From positions 1-9,845 of the forward strand of contig JASKZW010000010.1 in the NCBI GenBank assembly GCA_030147425.1: a DNA stretch of 9,845 nt. Reading direction: 5' to 3'. A program made the position numbers and the translations under genes. Origin of the DNA: Tissierellales bacterium (GTDB lineage Bacteria; Bacillota_A; Clostridia; Tissierellales; JASKZW01). Below, piece after piece: positions 1 to 7,242 of this stretch. The notes beneath the pieces were generated by a model, which saw only the letters and a program-made list of their open reading frames with translations, ran no database searches and was not told the origin of the DNA. The first letter of the stretch is position 1. The number at the start of each line of letters is the position of its first letter.

Positions 1-1028
1 TCCTTTAAGGTTAAGGGCTTTAAGTATTTCTCTCCCTTTTCAAAAAAATCATTTTGAAACTTAACAATAGCTGTAAGAACCTTATAAATAGTATCCTTTC
101 TCTGCTCAATGGTACGAATTACCCAAAGGGCTGAATCTAGTTTTTTAGTTAAATAATCTATAGTTTTTTTATCTTCTTCCCTTAAAATCATATCCCTGTA
201 AAACGTATTTATATTTAATCTTGGAGCAGTATCTTCATTTAGAAAAACCTTAAATTCCCCATCAACTTTTTTTATACTAGCATCTGGTATAATATATCTT
301 ATACTATCATTATTTCCATATTCTTGGCCTGGCTTTGGGTTAAGCTTTTTTATAATCTTACATATTTCCTTTACATCTCTAATTTCTAAGTCTAAGCTTT
401 GGCATATTTTATTTAAATTATTATTTCCTATATCCTTTAAATGTTCCTCTACTACCTTGTGTACCTTTTCATCATAAACACCATAATATTCTAATTGAAT
501 CTTTAAAGATTCCTTTAAGTTCCTAGCTCCTACTCCCAAAGGATCAAAGCTTTGTATTAATTTTAAAATTCTATTTAAATCCTCTAAGCTTGCATTAAGC
601 TCCTTACTAAGATCCTCTAAATCACTAGTCAAATATCCATTACTGTCTATATGTTCTATTATAAAATATGCAATTTTTAAATCATCCTTATTTAAATCTA
701 AAACATTTACTTGTAATAATAGTATCTCCTTTAGTGATGGGTTATAACTTACAAAATTTGAATAGCTATAATCTTCTTGGTCTGGACTTGAGTTGTATTC
801 TTTTGAGTAATGATTATTTTTATCTTGGCTTTTTATAAACTCTTGCCAATCTACTTGATCCGATTTAGACTCATTTATTTCTAAAAGTGGGTTCTCTTGA
901 ACCTCATTCTCTATATATTCTTTTAATTCCTGACTGTTAAATTGTAACAATTCTATTGCTTGCTTTAATTCTGGAGTTAAGACTAGATTTTGTTCCTGTT
1001 GAAGAATTAATTCATGTTCTAACTTCAT
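1..1028 (-). CDS. rpoN: RNA polymerase sigma-54 factor, N-terminal 342 residues (3' end beyond window)
   Basis: This reading frame runs open from an ATG at 1028 to the window edge; the stop lies outside. The start follows a good ribosome binding site (TAGGAGTG, 8 to 10 bases upstream). Seen in the translation: a Gln/Leu-rich region I at about residues 9-50 (LTPELKQAIELLQ, then ENPLLE), an acidic polar linker at about 51-95, and the core-binding domain with DSNGYLT at 128-134, FDPLGVGARNLKESL at 161-175, LNPKPG at 229-234 and IEQRKDTIYKV at 307-317. The visible part ends at FFEKGEKYLKPLTLK. These are diagnostic sigma-54 motifs. The helix-turn-helix and RpoN box would follow outside the window, so intactness cannot be judged. 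Sigma-54 directs polymerase to -24/-12 promoters that need an AAA+ activator. It is separated from grdD by a terminator and has its own promoter, so it is probably a separate transcription unit. Confidence 0.95.
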   Translation of the reverse strand, partial: MKLEHELILQQEQNLVLTPELKQAIELLQFNSQELKEYIENEVQENPLLEINESKSDQVDWQEFIKSQDKNNHYSKEYNSSPDQEDYSYSNFVSYNPSLKEILLLQVNVLDLNKDDLKIAYFIIEHIDSNGYLTSDLEDLSKELNASLEDLNRILKLIQSFDPLGVGARNLKESLKIQLEYYGVYDEKVHKVVEEHLKDIGNNNLNKICQSLDLEIRDVKEICKIIKKLNPKPGQEYGNNDSIRYIIPDASIKKVDGEFKVFLNEDTAPRLNINTFYRDMILREEDKKTIDYLTKKLDSALWVIRTIEQRKDTIYKVLTAIVKFQNDFFEKGEKYLKPLTLK

Positions 1029-1073
1029 TAAATTCACTCCTAGACTTTAAAATGTTATAAGCTAACATGACCT

Positions 1074-1102
1074 ATTATAGCAAATATTATGATAATTTAC
1101 AA
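1074..1102 (-). promoter_or_regulatory. Sigma-A-type promoter for rpoN
   Basis: A perfect -10 hexamer TATAAT (1079-1074) is preceded by TGC, making an extended -10. A -35-like TTGTAA (1102-1097) lies exactly 17 bp upstream. The site falls between the grdD terminator and the rpoN start codon, giving a leader of roughly 40 bases. Assignment is by consensus match only. Confidence 0.7.
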
Positions 1103-1106
1103 AATT

Positions 1107-1146
1107 TTTCAAAACAAAAAGCACTTCAAGCCTAAACTTGAAGTGC
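1107..1146 (-). terminator. Rho-independent terminator of the grd operon
   Basis: In the minus-strand RNA a perfect 10-bp stem (GCACTTCAAG, 1146-1137, with CTTGAAGTGC, 1130-1121) closes a 6-base loop. It is followed at once by the U-rich tract TTTTTGTTTT (1120-1111). It begins 17 bases after the grdD stop codon and marks the 3' end of the glycine reductase transcript, ahead of the rpoN promoter. Confidence 0.92.
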
Positions 1147-1163
1147 CTTATATTTAATACTGA

Positions 1164-2333
1164 TTACTCAGTTATATAACCTGTTTCTTTTAATATTTCA
1201 GTTGCCTTGTCTAAGTTAGCATCGCTAACCATAACTATTGGACCTGTACAACCCATTCCTGATTCTGCATATATTCCCTCTTTCCACACAGCCTTAACTG
1301 CGTCTTCAAGGTCTAGTATATCTATACCAGAAATTTGTCCAGTTACAGTTTCTTTTTCAGGCATTTCTACTTCTTCATCAGAGTCTGATGCCGCTGCAGC
1401 CGGCTTTGCAAATGATTCTACAATATCTTTTAATCCAGCTTCATTTGCTCTCTCATATTCTGATTTTCTTAATTCATTTATTCCACCTGATACTAGATCA
1501 GCTGCATAAGCAATAGCATTTGCAACTACTGGTGATCCAGATGCTCTTGAAAGGATTAAAACATTTCTGTCATATCCTTCACCAATTCCTGGACCATATC
1601 CAAATCCTAATGATTCATAGCTTCCACCTGTTGTATAGGATGAAAATACTTTCATTAAGATATTTCCAGTTAAAGTATCAGTAACCATAACATCTGGTAC
1701 TCCTGCTAATAAGTCATTACCTCTCATTATGCAGCCACCGTCTGCTCTCATGGATTCTGTTAAATTTATTTCATATCCATTTTCAGTTAGTTGTTTAAAT
1801 CCTCTTTCAACTTGTCTTGCTCCATCTAAGTTTAAGATACCAACTGTTGGATTTTCAATTCCTGTTGATTTTGCAGCTATTATACCGTTAATTCCGTTTT
1901 TAATCATAGCTTCAACTCTATCAGTAGCTGTTGTACCTGTAGTTGTAGCTATTATCATTTCCTTACCTTGACCTGGAGTTACAACCTTTCCTACAGTAGA
2001 AACTCCTATAGGGAAGTTATAGTGCATAGTTACACATGCATCTATTTCTCCATTGTCTAATAGTTCTTCCATTTTTGCATAGCCTTCATCTTCTGTTTCA
2101 ACTACTACTTGAGTTAATTCAGAATCATTTTTAGGTCCTATTAGAACTACTTCTATTGAAGAATCTCTTCTTTGTGCCATTTCCGCACCTTTTATAAGAT
2201 TCTCCTCGCCGTGTTCACTTCCTAAAGTTGTTAATCCAACTCTAACTTTTTCACCAAATTGGCCTGTTTCCACAGCGTCAGCTATATCTGAAAATACTTT
2301 ACCTATCATATTTTTTACATTCTTATCTGACAT
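1164..2333 (-). CDS. grdD: Glycine reductase complex protein C, small (GrdD) subunit
   Basis: GrdD (389 residues) is a PlsX-related subunit of protein C. With GrdC it takes the acetyl group from protein A and forms acetyl-phosphate with inorganic phosphate. In the related Eubacterium acidaminophilum protein, a C-terminal cysteine (about 359) carries the acetyl group and one near 98 also matters. Here Cys362 sits in GMGCTGP and Cys100 in EIDACVT, fitting both. A PlsX-like DTLTGNILMK lies at 219-228. Residues about 309-330 are an Ala-rich then Asp/Glu-rich stretch (KPAAAASDSDEE) that looks like a flexible linker to a small C-terminal domain holding Cys362. The ATG at 2333 follows the ribosome binding site AGGGGTGAT, which overlaps the grdC TAG stop; the gap to grdC is only 12 bases, so translational coupling is likely. 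Last gene of the operon. Identity is firm; exact residue roles are inferred by position. Confidence 0.95.
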   Translation of the reverse strand: MSDKNVKNMIGKVFSDIADAVETGQFGEKVRVGLTTLGSEHGEENLIKGAEMAQRRDSSIEVVLIGPKNDSELTQVVVETEDEGYAKMEELLDNGEIDACVTMHYNFPIGVSTVGKVVTPGQGKEMIIATTTGTTATDRVEAMIKNGINGIIAAKSTGIENPTVGILNLDGARQVERGFKQLTENGYEINLTESMRADGGCIMRGNDLLAGVPDVMVTDTLTGNILMKVFSSYTTGGSYESLGFGYGPGIGEGYDRNVLILSRASGSPVVANAIAYAADLVSGGINELRKSEYERANEAGLKDIVESFAKPAAAASDSDEEVEMPEKETVTGQISGIDILDLEDAVKAVWKEGIYAESGMGCTGPIVMVSDANLDKATEILKETGYITE

Positions 2334-2345
2334 TTATTATCACCC

Positions 2346-3884
2346 CTAATCATTTAGCAGATGAGAAGAAAAGTCTCTCATAGCTTCTGCTACAAGTTTT
2401 CTTACTTCTTCCTCGGACACACCTTTTTCATCTTCTGTTTTTCCTGGGTTCTTTTCAACAACTATTGATACTCCGTCGAATAAGTTAGTCATTCTTCCTA
2501 AGAATAAACTACCTTTTCCAACAATCATAGCTCTTTCAATTTCACCGTTTAACATTGCATCTCTAGCAAATCCTAAATAAGGTACTCCTGATGGTATATG
2601 TCCTTGAGTTGGAGCCCATCCTTCCATACCGTGATCTTCTATAAATCCTAACATTTCGCTTCTTTCGATGTCTTTTCTCATTACACCTAAAGCACCTATC
2701 ATTTTGTAGTTTGCTTCTGGTACGTCTCCTGCTCCTGCAGGCTTTGTAACATCTGGGTTTTGCATCTCTACTGAGTATCTGTCGATATCAGTTATGCTTA
2801 ATCCAGCTCTATCTAATGGCTCAGTAACTAATCCACCCATAACTGCTTGAGGTGATGAACCAGTTCCTACTGTATGTCTACCAACTATGTCTGTTCTGAA
2901 TATAGGGTTAACTCCGTCGTTTTTGCTTATTAATACAGCAAATCCACCAACAACGTCCTCTAATATAGGCATGTCTTTTTCTACGTGGTTTTTACCATTC
3001 ATACCTAATTTAGCAGTTGATCCTCCTGAAACTACAACTACATTATCAAAAGTTCCAGCTTGAACTAATGAAGCTGCTACTATAATAGCATGAGTTGGAG
3101 CTGCACAGAATCCTCTTGTGTCTGAACCAGTTGCATTTTCAAATCCTACCATTTCAGCGATAGATTTAGCGAAGTTACCTCCACCTCTTTGGTTCATGTC
3201 TCCACAAGCCTCTTCTGAACACTCTATAACATATTCTACATCTTTAGGATCAAAGTCGTTTTTAGCTACTAAGTTTAATGCAGCTAATACTCCTGATGCC
3301 TTAGCTACTAAGTTTTCAAATAAGATGTGAGCAGTTAAGTTAGGGTCAACTTCATGTCCTTTCTTAACACATCCTACAACTTCTCCTTCATACATGATAG
3401 CTTCTGCATCGTGGTTTTCTATTTGATCATTTATACTGTCTAAGTCATCACCAGTTTTTAACTTAGCAATTAACTCTTCAGTCATTAATGGATGCTCTTC
3501 TAATTTAGCTTTTACATCACTAGTAAAGTCTTCTGATAATTTAACTAAATCAAAAGCGTCTACTATTTTGATAAGTCCGATAAATTCATCTTCAGGCATT
3601 ATTTCTCCGAATTTACCAAATCTGTCTGCTCCCTCTAGAGGGTTTTCAAACCAAGGCTTAGCAGCCTCTTTTAGTTTATCTGGAGTTTCATTTCCAATAT
3701 AAACTTGGTTTGGTAAATAATTTACCGCCTCATCAAACTTACGTAAATGATTCGGCAACTTTTTTAAATATTCTGACTCTGGGTTTGTGATCATCTCTGT
3801 TGTTTGAGTTGTACCATTGTGAAGAACCATGTCTTCAGCATGTAATAAAACATAACTTGTTCCTTTAACTACAGGAAAATTCAT
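2346..3884 (-). CDS. grdC: Glycine reductase complex protein C, large (GrdC) subunit
   Basis: GrdC (512 residues, close to the usual 57-kDa size) is the larger subunit of protein C. It is distantly related to beta-ketoacyl-ACP synthase III (FabH), with a thiolase-like fold. Together with GrdD it converts the acetyl group bound on selenoprotein A into acetyl-phosphate. Seen in the sequence: GFCAAPTHA with Cys260 in the position expected for the thiolase-type nucleophile, VVVVSGGST at 282-290, GTGSSPQAVMGG at 340-351, GHIPSGVPYLG with His429, and a polar, charged C-terminus from about 480. The ATG at 3884 is preceded by a strong GGAGGTGG site. A 101-bp gap containing an 18-bp hairpin separates it from grdB, much wider than the 12-base gap to grdD, so grdC and grdD form a tight pair within the operon. 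Catalytic roles of individual residues are inferred from FabH, not shown here. Confidence 0.95.
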   Translation of the reverse strand: MNFPVVKGTSYVLLHAEDMVLHNGTTQTTEMITNPESEYLKKLPNHLRKFDEAVNYLPNQVYIGNETPDKLKEAAKPWFENPLEGADRFGKFGEIMPEDEFIGLIKIVDAFDLVKLSEDFTSDVKAKLEEHPLMTEELIAKLKTGDDLDSINDQIENHDAEAIMYEGEVVGCVKKGHEVDPNLTAHILFENLVAKASGVLAALNLVAKNDFDPKDVEYVIECSEEACGDMNQRGGGNFAKSIAEMVGFENATGSDTRGFCAAPTHAIIVAASLVQAGTFDNVVVVSGGSTAKLGMNGKNHVEKDMPILEDVVGGFAVLISKNDGVNPIFRTDIVGRHTVGTGSSPQAVMGGLVTEPLDRAGLSITDIDRYSVEMQNPDVTKPAGAGDVPEANYKMIGALGVMRKDIERSEMLGFIEDHGMEGWAPTQGHIPSGVPYLGFARDAMLNGEIERAMIVGKGSLFLGRMTNLFDGVSIVVEKNPGKTEDEKGVSEEEVRKLVAEAMRDFSSHLLND

Positions 3885-3935
3885 ACTTCCACCTCCAAAA
3901 ATTTATGTACCTTGTCTTACAAAATATATTATTAT

Positions 3936-3975
3936 AAATATACTAAACGAATCCGAAGACCCGTTTAGTATATTT
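3936..3975 (-). promoter_or_regulatory. Intercistronic 18-bp RNA hairpin with cUUCGg tetraloop, grdB-grdC
   Basis: In the minus-strand RNA, bases 3975-3958 pair with 3953-3936 without a mismatch: 14 Watson-Crick pairs, then G-U, G-U, U-A and C-G closing the loop UUCG. The plus-strand RNA would have A-C mismatches at the two wobble positions, so the fold favours the operon transcript. Downstream sequence (ATAATAATATATTTT) is AU-rich but not a continuous U tract. It starts 10 bases after the grdB stop. It is more likely a processing, 3'-end-protecting or partial-termination element than a full terminator, because grdC and grdD must be expressed too. Confidence 0.8.
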
Positions 3976-3985
3976 TTTTATCATA

Positions 3986-5299
3986 TTATTTAGGTTCGAA
4001 TACTGTTTGTTCTTCAACTTCAGTTGATAAAGCTTCTAAAGCTGTTTCAACTAAGTTTCTTCTTAACGCAACCTCTTCTTCCCTATCCAAGTTTGGATTT
4101 CCAAGTGGATGTGGGATAGCTATAGTTGGTACTATTCTGTTAGCACCTACTGTTAGTGAGATTGGTACAACAGTACACATGTGAACTACAGGAATTCCTG
4201 CACGCTCTACTTCTTTTACCATCGTTGCACCGCAACGTGTACAAGTACCTCACGTTGACGTTAAGATAACTGCATCTACACCATCTTCTACTAATTTTTT
4301 ACCAAATTCTGCAGCATATGCTTTAGAACTTGCTACTGCAGTACCGTTACCTACAGTACTGTAGAAATATCTGTGAAGTTTGCCGATTTTTCCTTCCTTT
4401 TCCATTTCTCTTAAAATGTCAACAGGAATTACTCTGTCAGCGTCTTCATTTGCATAAACTGGGTCGTGACCTCCGTGAGCCGTTTCCCATTCACCTTCTA
4501 CAAGGTCATCTATGCCATCTATATCATACTCACCATACTTTGAAGCTGATGAGGATTCGATATGATCTGGGTTACCGAAAGGTACGATACCACCAGAAGT
4601 TACTATTGCTATAGTAGCTTTTGACATATCCTTTATAGCTGGTTGAGGGTCTACTCTATCAAAGTCAGGCATTGGGAATTCTGTTTCGAATTCTTCACCT
4701 TTTATTTTCTTTAATAGCATATCAATAGCTCTTTCAGATCCTCTTTTTTCTGTGAAGAAGTTCTTTCTTATACCTCTTGGTATATAGCCCTCTTCTTCAG
4801 GTGTTCCTATTTCTTCACCTTTTGCTACTTTTAACGCTAATGGAACCATAGCTTTAACAGCTTTTCTCATACCTGCTGCACTATTAGCTGTTGATACTAT
4901 ATATACATCTTTCTTGTACATGTCTGCACCTGGGTTCTCGATATACATACCTGTCATTGATGGTATGCCTAATTTTTCTTGAACTGATGCTGCTATAGTA
5001 CCACAAGCAACTCCATATCTACCTGCGTTAAATGCTGGTCCTGCAATAAATAAATCTGGGTTTACTTCTTCAACCATTTTTAATATTTCAGCTTCAGCTT
5101 CTTCCATGTTTTCACCAAAGTAACTGTCACCGCATATTATAGTTGAAACTATCTCAGCTTCCCCTTTAAAGCCTGCGTTTAAAGCCATTCCTGGCCCTAC
5201 AACACCTTCTCTTATCTCAGGCTTGTGGTCAGCTTTCTCTTCTCCACCTATTCCGGCGAAGAATTGGTTTATATAATGAACTACTTTAATTTTCCCCAT
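3986..5299 (-). CDS. grdB: Glycine reductase protein B, selenoprotein subunit GrdB (UGA = Sec at codon 350)
   Basis: GrdB (437 residues with selenocysteine counted) is the selenoprotein subunit of substrate-specific protein B. With the pyruvoyl subunits from GrdE it binds glycine as a Schiff base and transfers the carboxymethyl group to protein A. The frame from ATG 5299 reaches TGA at 4252-4250 and continues unchanged through GTCTRCGATM to TAA at 3988-3986. The motif TSTUGTCTRCGA (Sec350, Cys353, Cys356) is the known UxxCxxC site of this family, and similarity is uninterrupted across the UGA. Sequence after the UGA (GIPVVHMC, GANRIVPTIAIPHPLGNP) is typical of GrdB. The start follows GAGGAGGGAAG and lies 38 bases after grdA. 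Without Sec decoding this would look like two ORFs (a 349-residue and a 78-residue piece) or a pseudogene. The glycine-specific form, not the sarcosine or betaine one, is inferred from the operon. Confidence 0.96.
4223..4252 (-). promoter_or_regulatory. Selenocysteine UGA and SECIS-like hairpin in grdB
   Basis: The in-frame UGA is at 4252-4250. After 12 bases a perfect 6-bp stem CGTTGC (4237-4232) and GCAACG (4228-4223) closes the triloop GGU. Bacterial SECIS elements recognised by SelB are short hairpins about a dozen bases after the UGA with G and U in the loop, and this fits that layout. A three-base outer pairing (UAC with GUA) could extend it past an internal loop. Function is inferred; SelB and tRNA-Sec genes are not in the window. 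Confidence 0.65.
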
Positions 5300-5337
5300 T
5301 ATCTTCCCTCCTCTCTGCTACTTTAAATCATAGGGAA

Positions 5338-5814
5338 TTAGTCAAATTGACAGAATTCTTCTCTTATTTCACTTACTTCTTCTGTAATGTCTTCAACATC
5401 TAGAACCATTTCCATCATTCCGATTTGCTCGTCATATACATCAGCATCTACTGATTCTTTGAATTCTGGCTCTACACAGTGGTAAACTTTAAGTCCTAAC
5501 TGGACTCCTGCTAATGGACCTGCGAATGTAGGGTCTCCTGCTGTAACTGTTTCTGCAGCTAATCCTGCAGCTTCAGCTTCAGCTCCTCCGATTAACACGA
5601 TCATGTTTTCAGCTCCGTGTTTCTCAGTTAAGTCTTTCACCCTTTGTTGATTCTCTAAGTCCATAGCTCCTGCAGCTGTTCAGACAAAACACTCAGTTGA
5701 TGAGAAAACTACTTCTGCATCAGTCGTTTTAACACATTCTTCTATCGCTGGTCCAGGAACTCCGTCCCTGTCACCGATAATGATTACTTTTTTACTTGCA
5801 TCAAATAATGACAT
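5338..5814 (-). CDS. grdA: Glycine reductase selenoprotein A, GrdA (UGA = Sec at codon 45)
   Basis: GrdA (158 residues with selenocysteine) is the small acidic selenoprotein that accepts the carboxymethyl group from protein B as a Se-carboxymethyl-selenocysteine ether and passes an acetyl group to protein C. The frame starts at ATG 5814 ([18 protein letters not shown]) and meets an in-frame TGA at 5682-5680. It continues to TAA at 5340-5338. The active site [16 protein letters not shown] (Cys42, Sec45) is the family's CxxU redox pair, embedded in the sequence expected of GrdA. Length equals that of characterised homologues. The ribosome binding site AAAGGA (5830-5825) is weaker than its neighbours'. 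It lies 44 bases after grdE and 38 before grdB. A finder that ignores Sec would report only the 108 residues from Met51. The oxidised Cys42-Sec45 pair would be reduced by TrxA encoded upstream. Confidence 0.97.
5665..5682 (-). promoter_or_regulatory. Selenocysteine UGA in grdA with weak SECIS-like hairpin
   Basis: The UGA at 5682-5680 lies within ECFVUTAAG. The best local hairpin I can see is AGCT (5677-5674) pairing with AGCT (5668-5665) around the loop GCAGG, only 2 bases after the UGA. This is closer and weaker than the usual bacterial SECIS layout. The Sec codon is firm from protein conservation; the hairpin is doubtful, and Gram-positive grdA elements are known to differ from the E. coli pattern. 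Confidence 0.5.
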
Positions 5815-5858
5815 TATCTGCACATCCTTTCTTATTTTTTTATTTTTATTTATATTAA

Positions 5859-7145
5859 TTAATAACCTTTTGCTGACATTTTGTTGAATCCAACTTCGTT
5901 TGTAGCTCCTGTTATAGCTTGAAGCTCAACTACTATAGATCCATCTTCTTTTAAACTTCCATCTGCTCCACCTGCGATAATATCAACATAGTCTAATGTT
6001 CCTATTATCTTATCCATTGGTGGTAATTCGATAACTTCGTTAGCATTTCCTCCAGTTACTACTGCGTTTGCTAATGGGTCCGCGTCTGCTAAAGATTGGC
6101 TCGCACCGTCTCTTCCAGCATACTCGTCTGTAATTATTACAGTATCGATATCTTTTTGTTCTATTTTCTTACAGTTCATGATTAAGTCTGTATCTGGGTT
6201 ACCGAATCCTTCTTGAGAAATGATTACAGCATCTAATCCTAAATACTCAGCTAACTTAGCAGTCCAGTTTGATGATCTCTCTTTGTCTGCTAAATAAACG
6301 TTTTCGTTAGTGATTATTACCCCAACAAAGTTTAAGTCCTTTCCATGAACTTTTAGTAAGTCATGAATAACTGGGTTATTCATTTGGTGGTAAGTTGTGT
6401 TCTTATCACATGCTGACACACAGTTACCACTCACTATAGCTCCATCCATTATTTCAGTTGGATACATAATAGTTGGAACTATTTGCTTAGCATCTACACC
6501 ATATACATAAGTGTCATGCAGCAATCCTTGTGTTTGAAGCATTTGTACATAACCTACTTTTGGAAGGTCTGGATACTTTTTAATTCCTTCTAATAAAGTA
6601 TCTACTTCATACACATCAACATCTTCTGCTTCAATTTCTTTTGCAGCTTCTGCTAAATACGCAGCTACTTTAAATCCTGCATATCTAACTGCTTCTTCGT
6701 GAGCGTGTTGTTTTAAACCATCTACTGGTTCACAAATTAACACTAAGTTGTTAGTTTTTGAGAAAGGAGTATAATCTGCTCCTGGTCCCTTCATATCTAC
6801 TATACCTTCTTGGAACCCTACTATTTTACCAGTTGTCATTACTGCACAACCTTTTAAAACATTAGTTCTTCCTGATCCAACAACATCAACTTTTGATAAA
6901 ATTCCTGGGAATACTCCACCAGGTCCTTCTACCTTTACCCTAGGTTCTACAACGTCCTTTACAGGAGTTATTCTAACACTCTCCCCAGGTCTTGCTATAT
7001 CTACGTCTACTTCTTTAAGATGTTCGTCTTCCATAACTAAGTCTATAACTTCTTGCTTGTTAACGAAAAGAACATCCCCTTCAATTTTGGTTTCTTCACC
7101 AAATTGAATGTCATTTATAAGCACATTGCCTATTTCTAGACGCAT
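5859..7145 (-). CDS. grdE: Glycine reductase protein B precursor GrdE (self-cleaving, pyruvoyl)
   Basis: GrdE (428 residues) is the proprotein of the two non-selenium subunits of protein B. It cleaves itself at an Asn-Cys bond. The cysteine becomes a pyruvoyl group on the new N-terminus that forms a Schiff base with glycine. The cleavage motif [11 protein letters not shown] is present, with Asn241-Cys242 if translation starts at the ATG at 7145; this equals the Cys242 reported for the Clostridium sticklandii protein. The predicted fragments are about 241 and 187 residues. The GTG at 7154 would add three residues but its codon abuts the GGAGG (7158-7154), so ATG 7145 with an 8-base spacer is preferred. 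No selenocysteine codon occurs. The gene follows trxA after about 97 bp that contain a hairpin, and is followed by grdA. Context with trxBA, grdA and grdCD indicates the glycine rather than sarcosine or betaine enzyme. Confidence 0.95.
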   Translation of the reverse strand: MRLEIGNVLINDIQFGEETKIEGDVLFVNKQEVIDLVMEDEHLKEVDVDIARPGESVRITPVKDVVEPRVKVEGPGGVFPGILSKVDVVGSGRTNVLKGCAVMTTGKIVGFQEGIVDMKGPGADYTPFSKTNNLVLICEPVDGLKQHAHEEAVRYAGFKVAAYLAEAAKEIEAEDVDVYEVDTLLEGIKKYPDLPKVGYVQMLQTQGLLHDTYVYGVDAKQIVPTIMYPTEIMDGAIVSGNCVSACDKNTTYHQMNNPVIHDLLKVHGKDLNFVGVIITNENVYLADKERSSNWTAKLAEYLGLDAVIISQEGFGNPDTDLIMNCKKIEQKDIDTVIITDEYAGRDGASQSLADADPLANAVVTGGNANEVIELPPMDKIIGTLDYVDIIAGGADGSLKEDGSIVVELQAITGATNEVGFNKMSAKGY

Positions 7146-7153
7146 AACATTCA

Positions 7154-7160
7154 CCTCCTC
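7154..7160 (-). promoter_or_regulatory. Ribosome binding site deciding the grdE start
   Basis: GAGGAGG (7160-7154), with core GGAGG at 7158-7154, lies 8 bases before ATG 7145. The in-frame GTG at 7154-7152 shares its first base with this site and so cannot use it, which rules it out as the main start. Confidence 0.8.
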
Positions 7161-7192
7161 ATTAATTTAAAAACCCTTACCTTACATTTATC

Positions 7193-7227
7193 TTAACCAG
7201 ACTGGAGTTAGGCTCCAGCCCAGTTAA
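7193..7227 (-). promoter_or_regulatory. Intercistronic 15-bp RNA hairpin, trxA-grdE
   Basis: In the minus-strand RNA, bases 7227-7213 pair with 7207-7193 without a break around a 5-base loop. The stem comprises TTAAC/GTTAA, then TGGG/TCTG through U-G, G-U, G-C and G-U, then CTGGAG/CTCCAG. In the plus-strand RNA the three wobble pairs become A-C mismatches, so the structure belongs to the operon transcript. No U tract follows (GATAAATGTAAGG), so it is not an intrinsic terminator. A processing or stability role is inferred. Confidence 0.75.
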
Positions 7228-7242
7228 TTACAATTTAATTTA

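Noticed and set aside
1207..1971. Plus-strand ORFs of 100 and 80 codons opposite grdD
   Set aside because: They lie antisense within a clearly conserved gene, have no convincing ribosome binding site, and encode low-complexity Ser/Pro/Ile-rich peptides.
3936..3979. The grdB-grdC hairpin as a plus-strand terminator (stem followed by seven T)
   Set aside because: No plus-strand gene exists upstream to be terminated, and the loop-proximal pairs are mismatched in plus-strand RNA.
3118..4614. Plus-strand ORFs of 70 and 94 codons opposite grdC and grdB
   Set aside because: They are shadows of the coding frames on the minus strand; the products (for example Leu/His/Tyr-rich) resemble no protein family.
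3986..5299. grdB as a frameshifted or nonsense-mutated pseudogene
   Set aside because: The frame does not change across the UGA, and the UGA sits exactly at the known selenocysteine site with the downstream CxxC-like cysteines intact.
7155..7242. Internal promoter for grdE in the trxA-grdE gap
   Set aside because: No -35/-10 pair with acceptable spacing was found; the available TTGTAA has no -10 at 16-18 bp.
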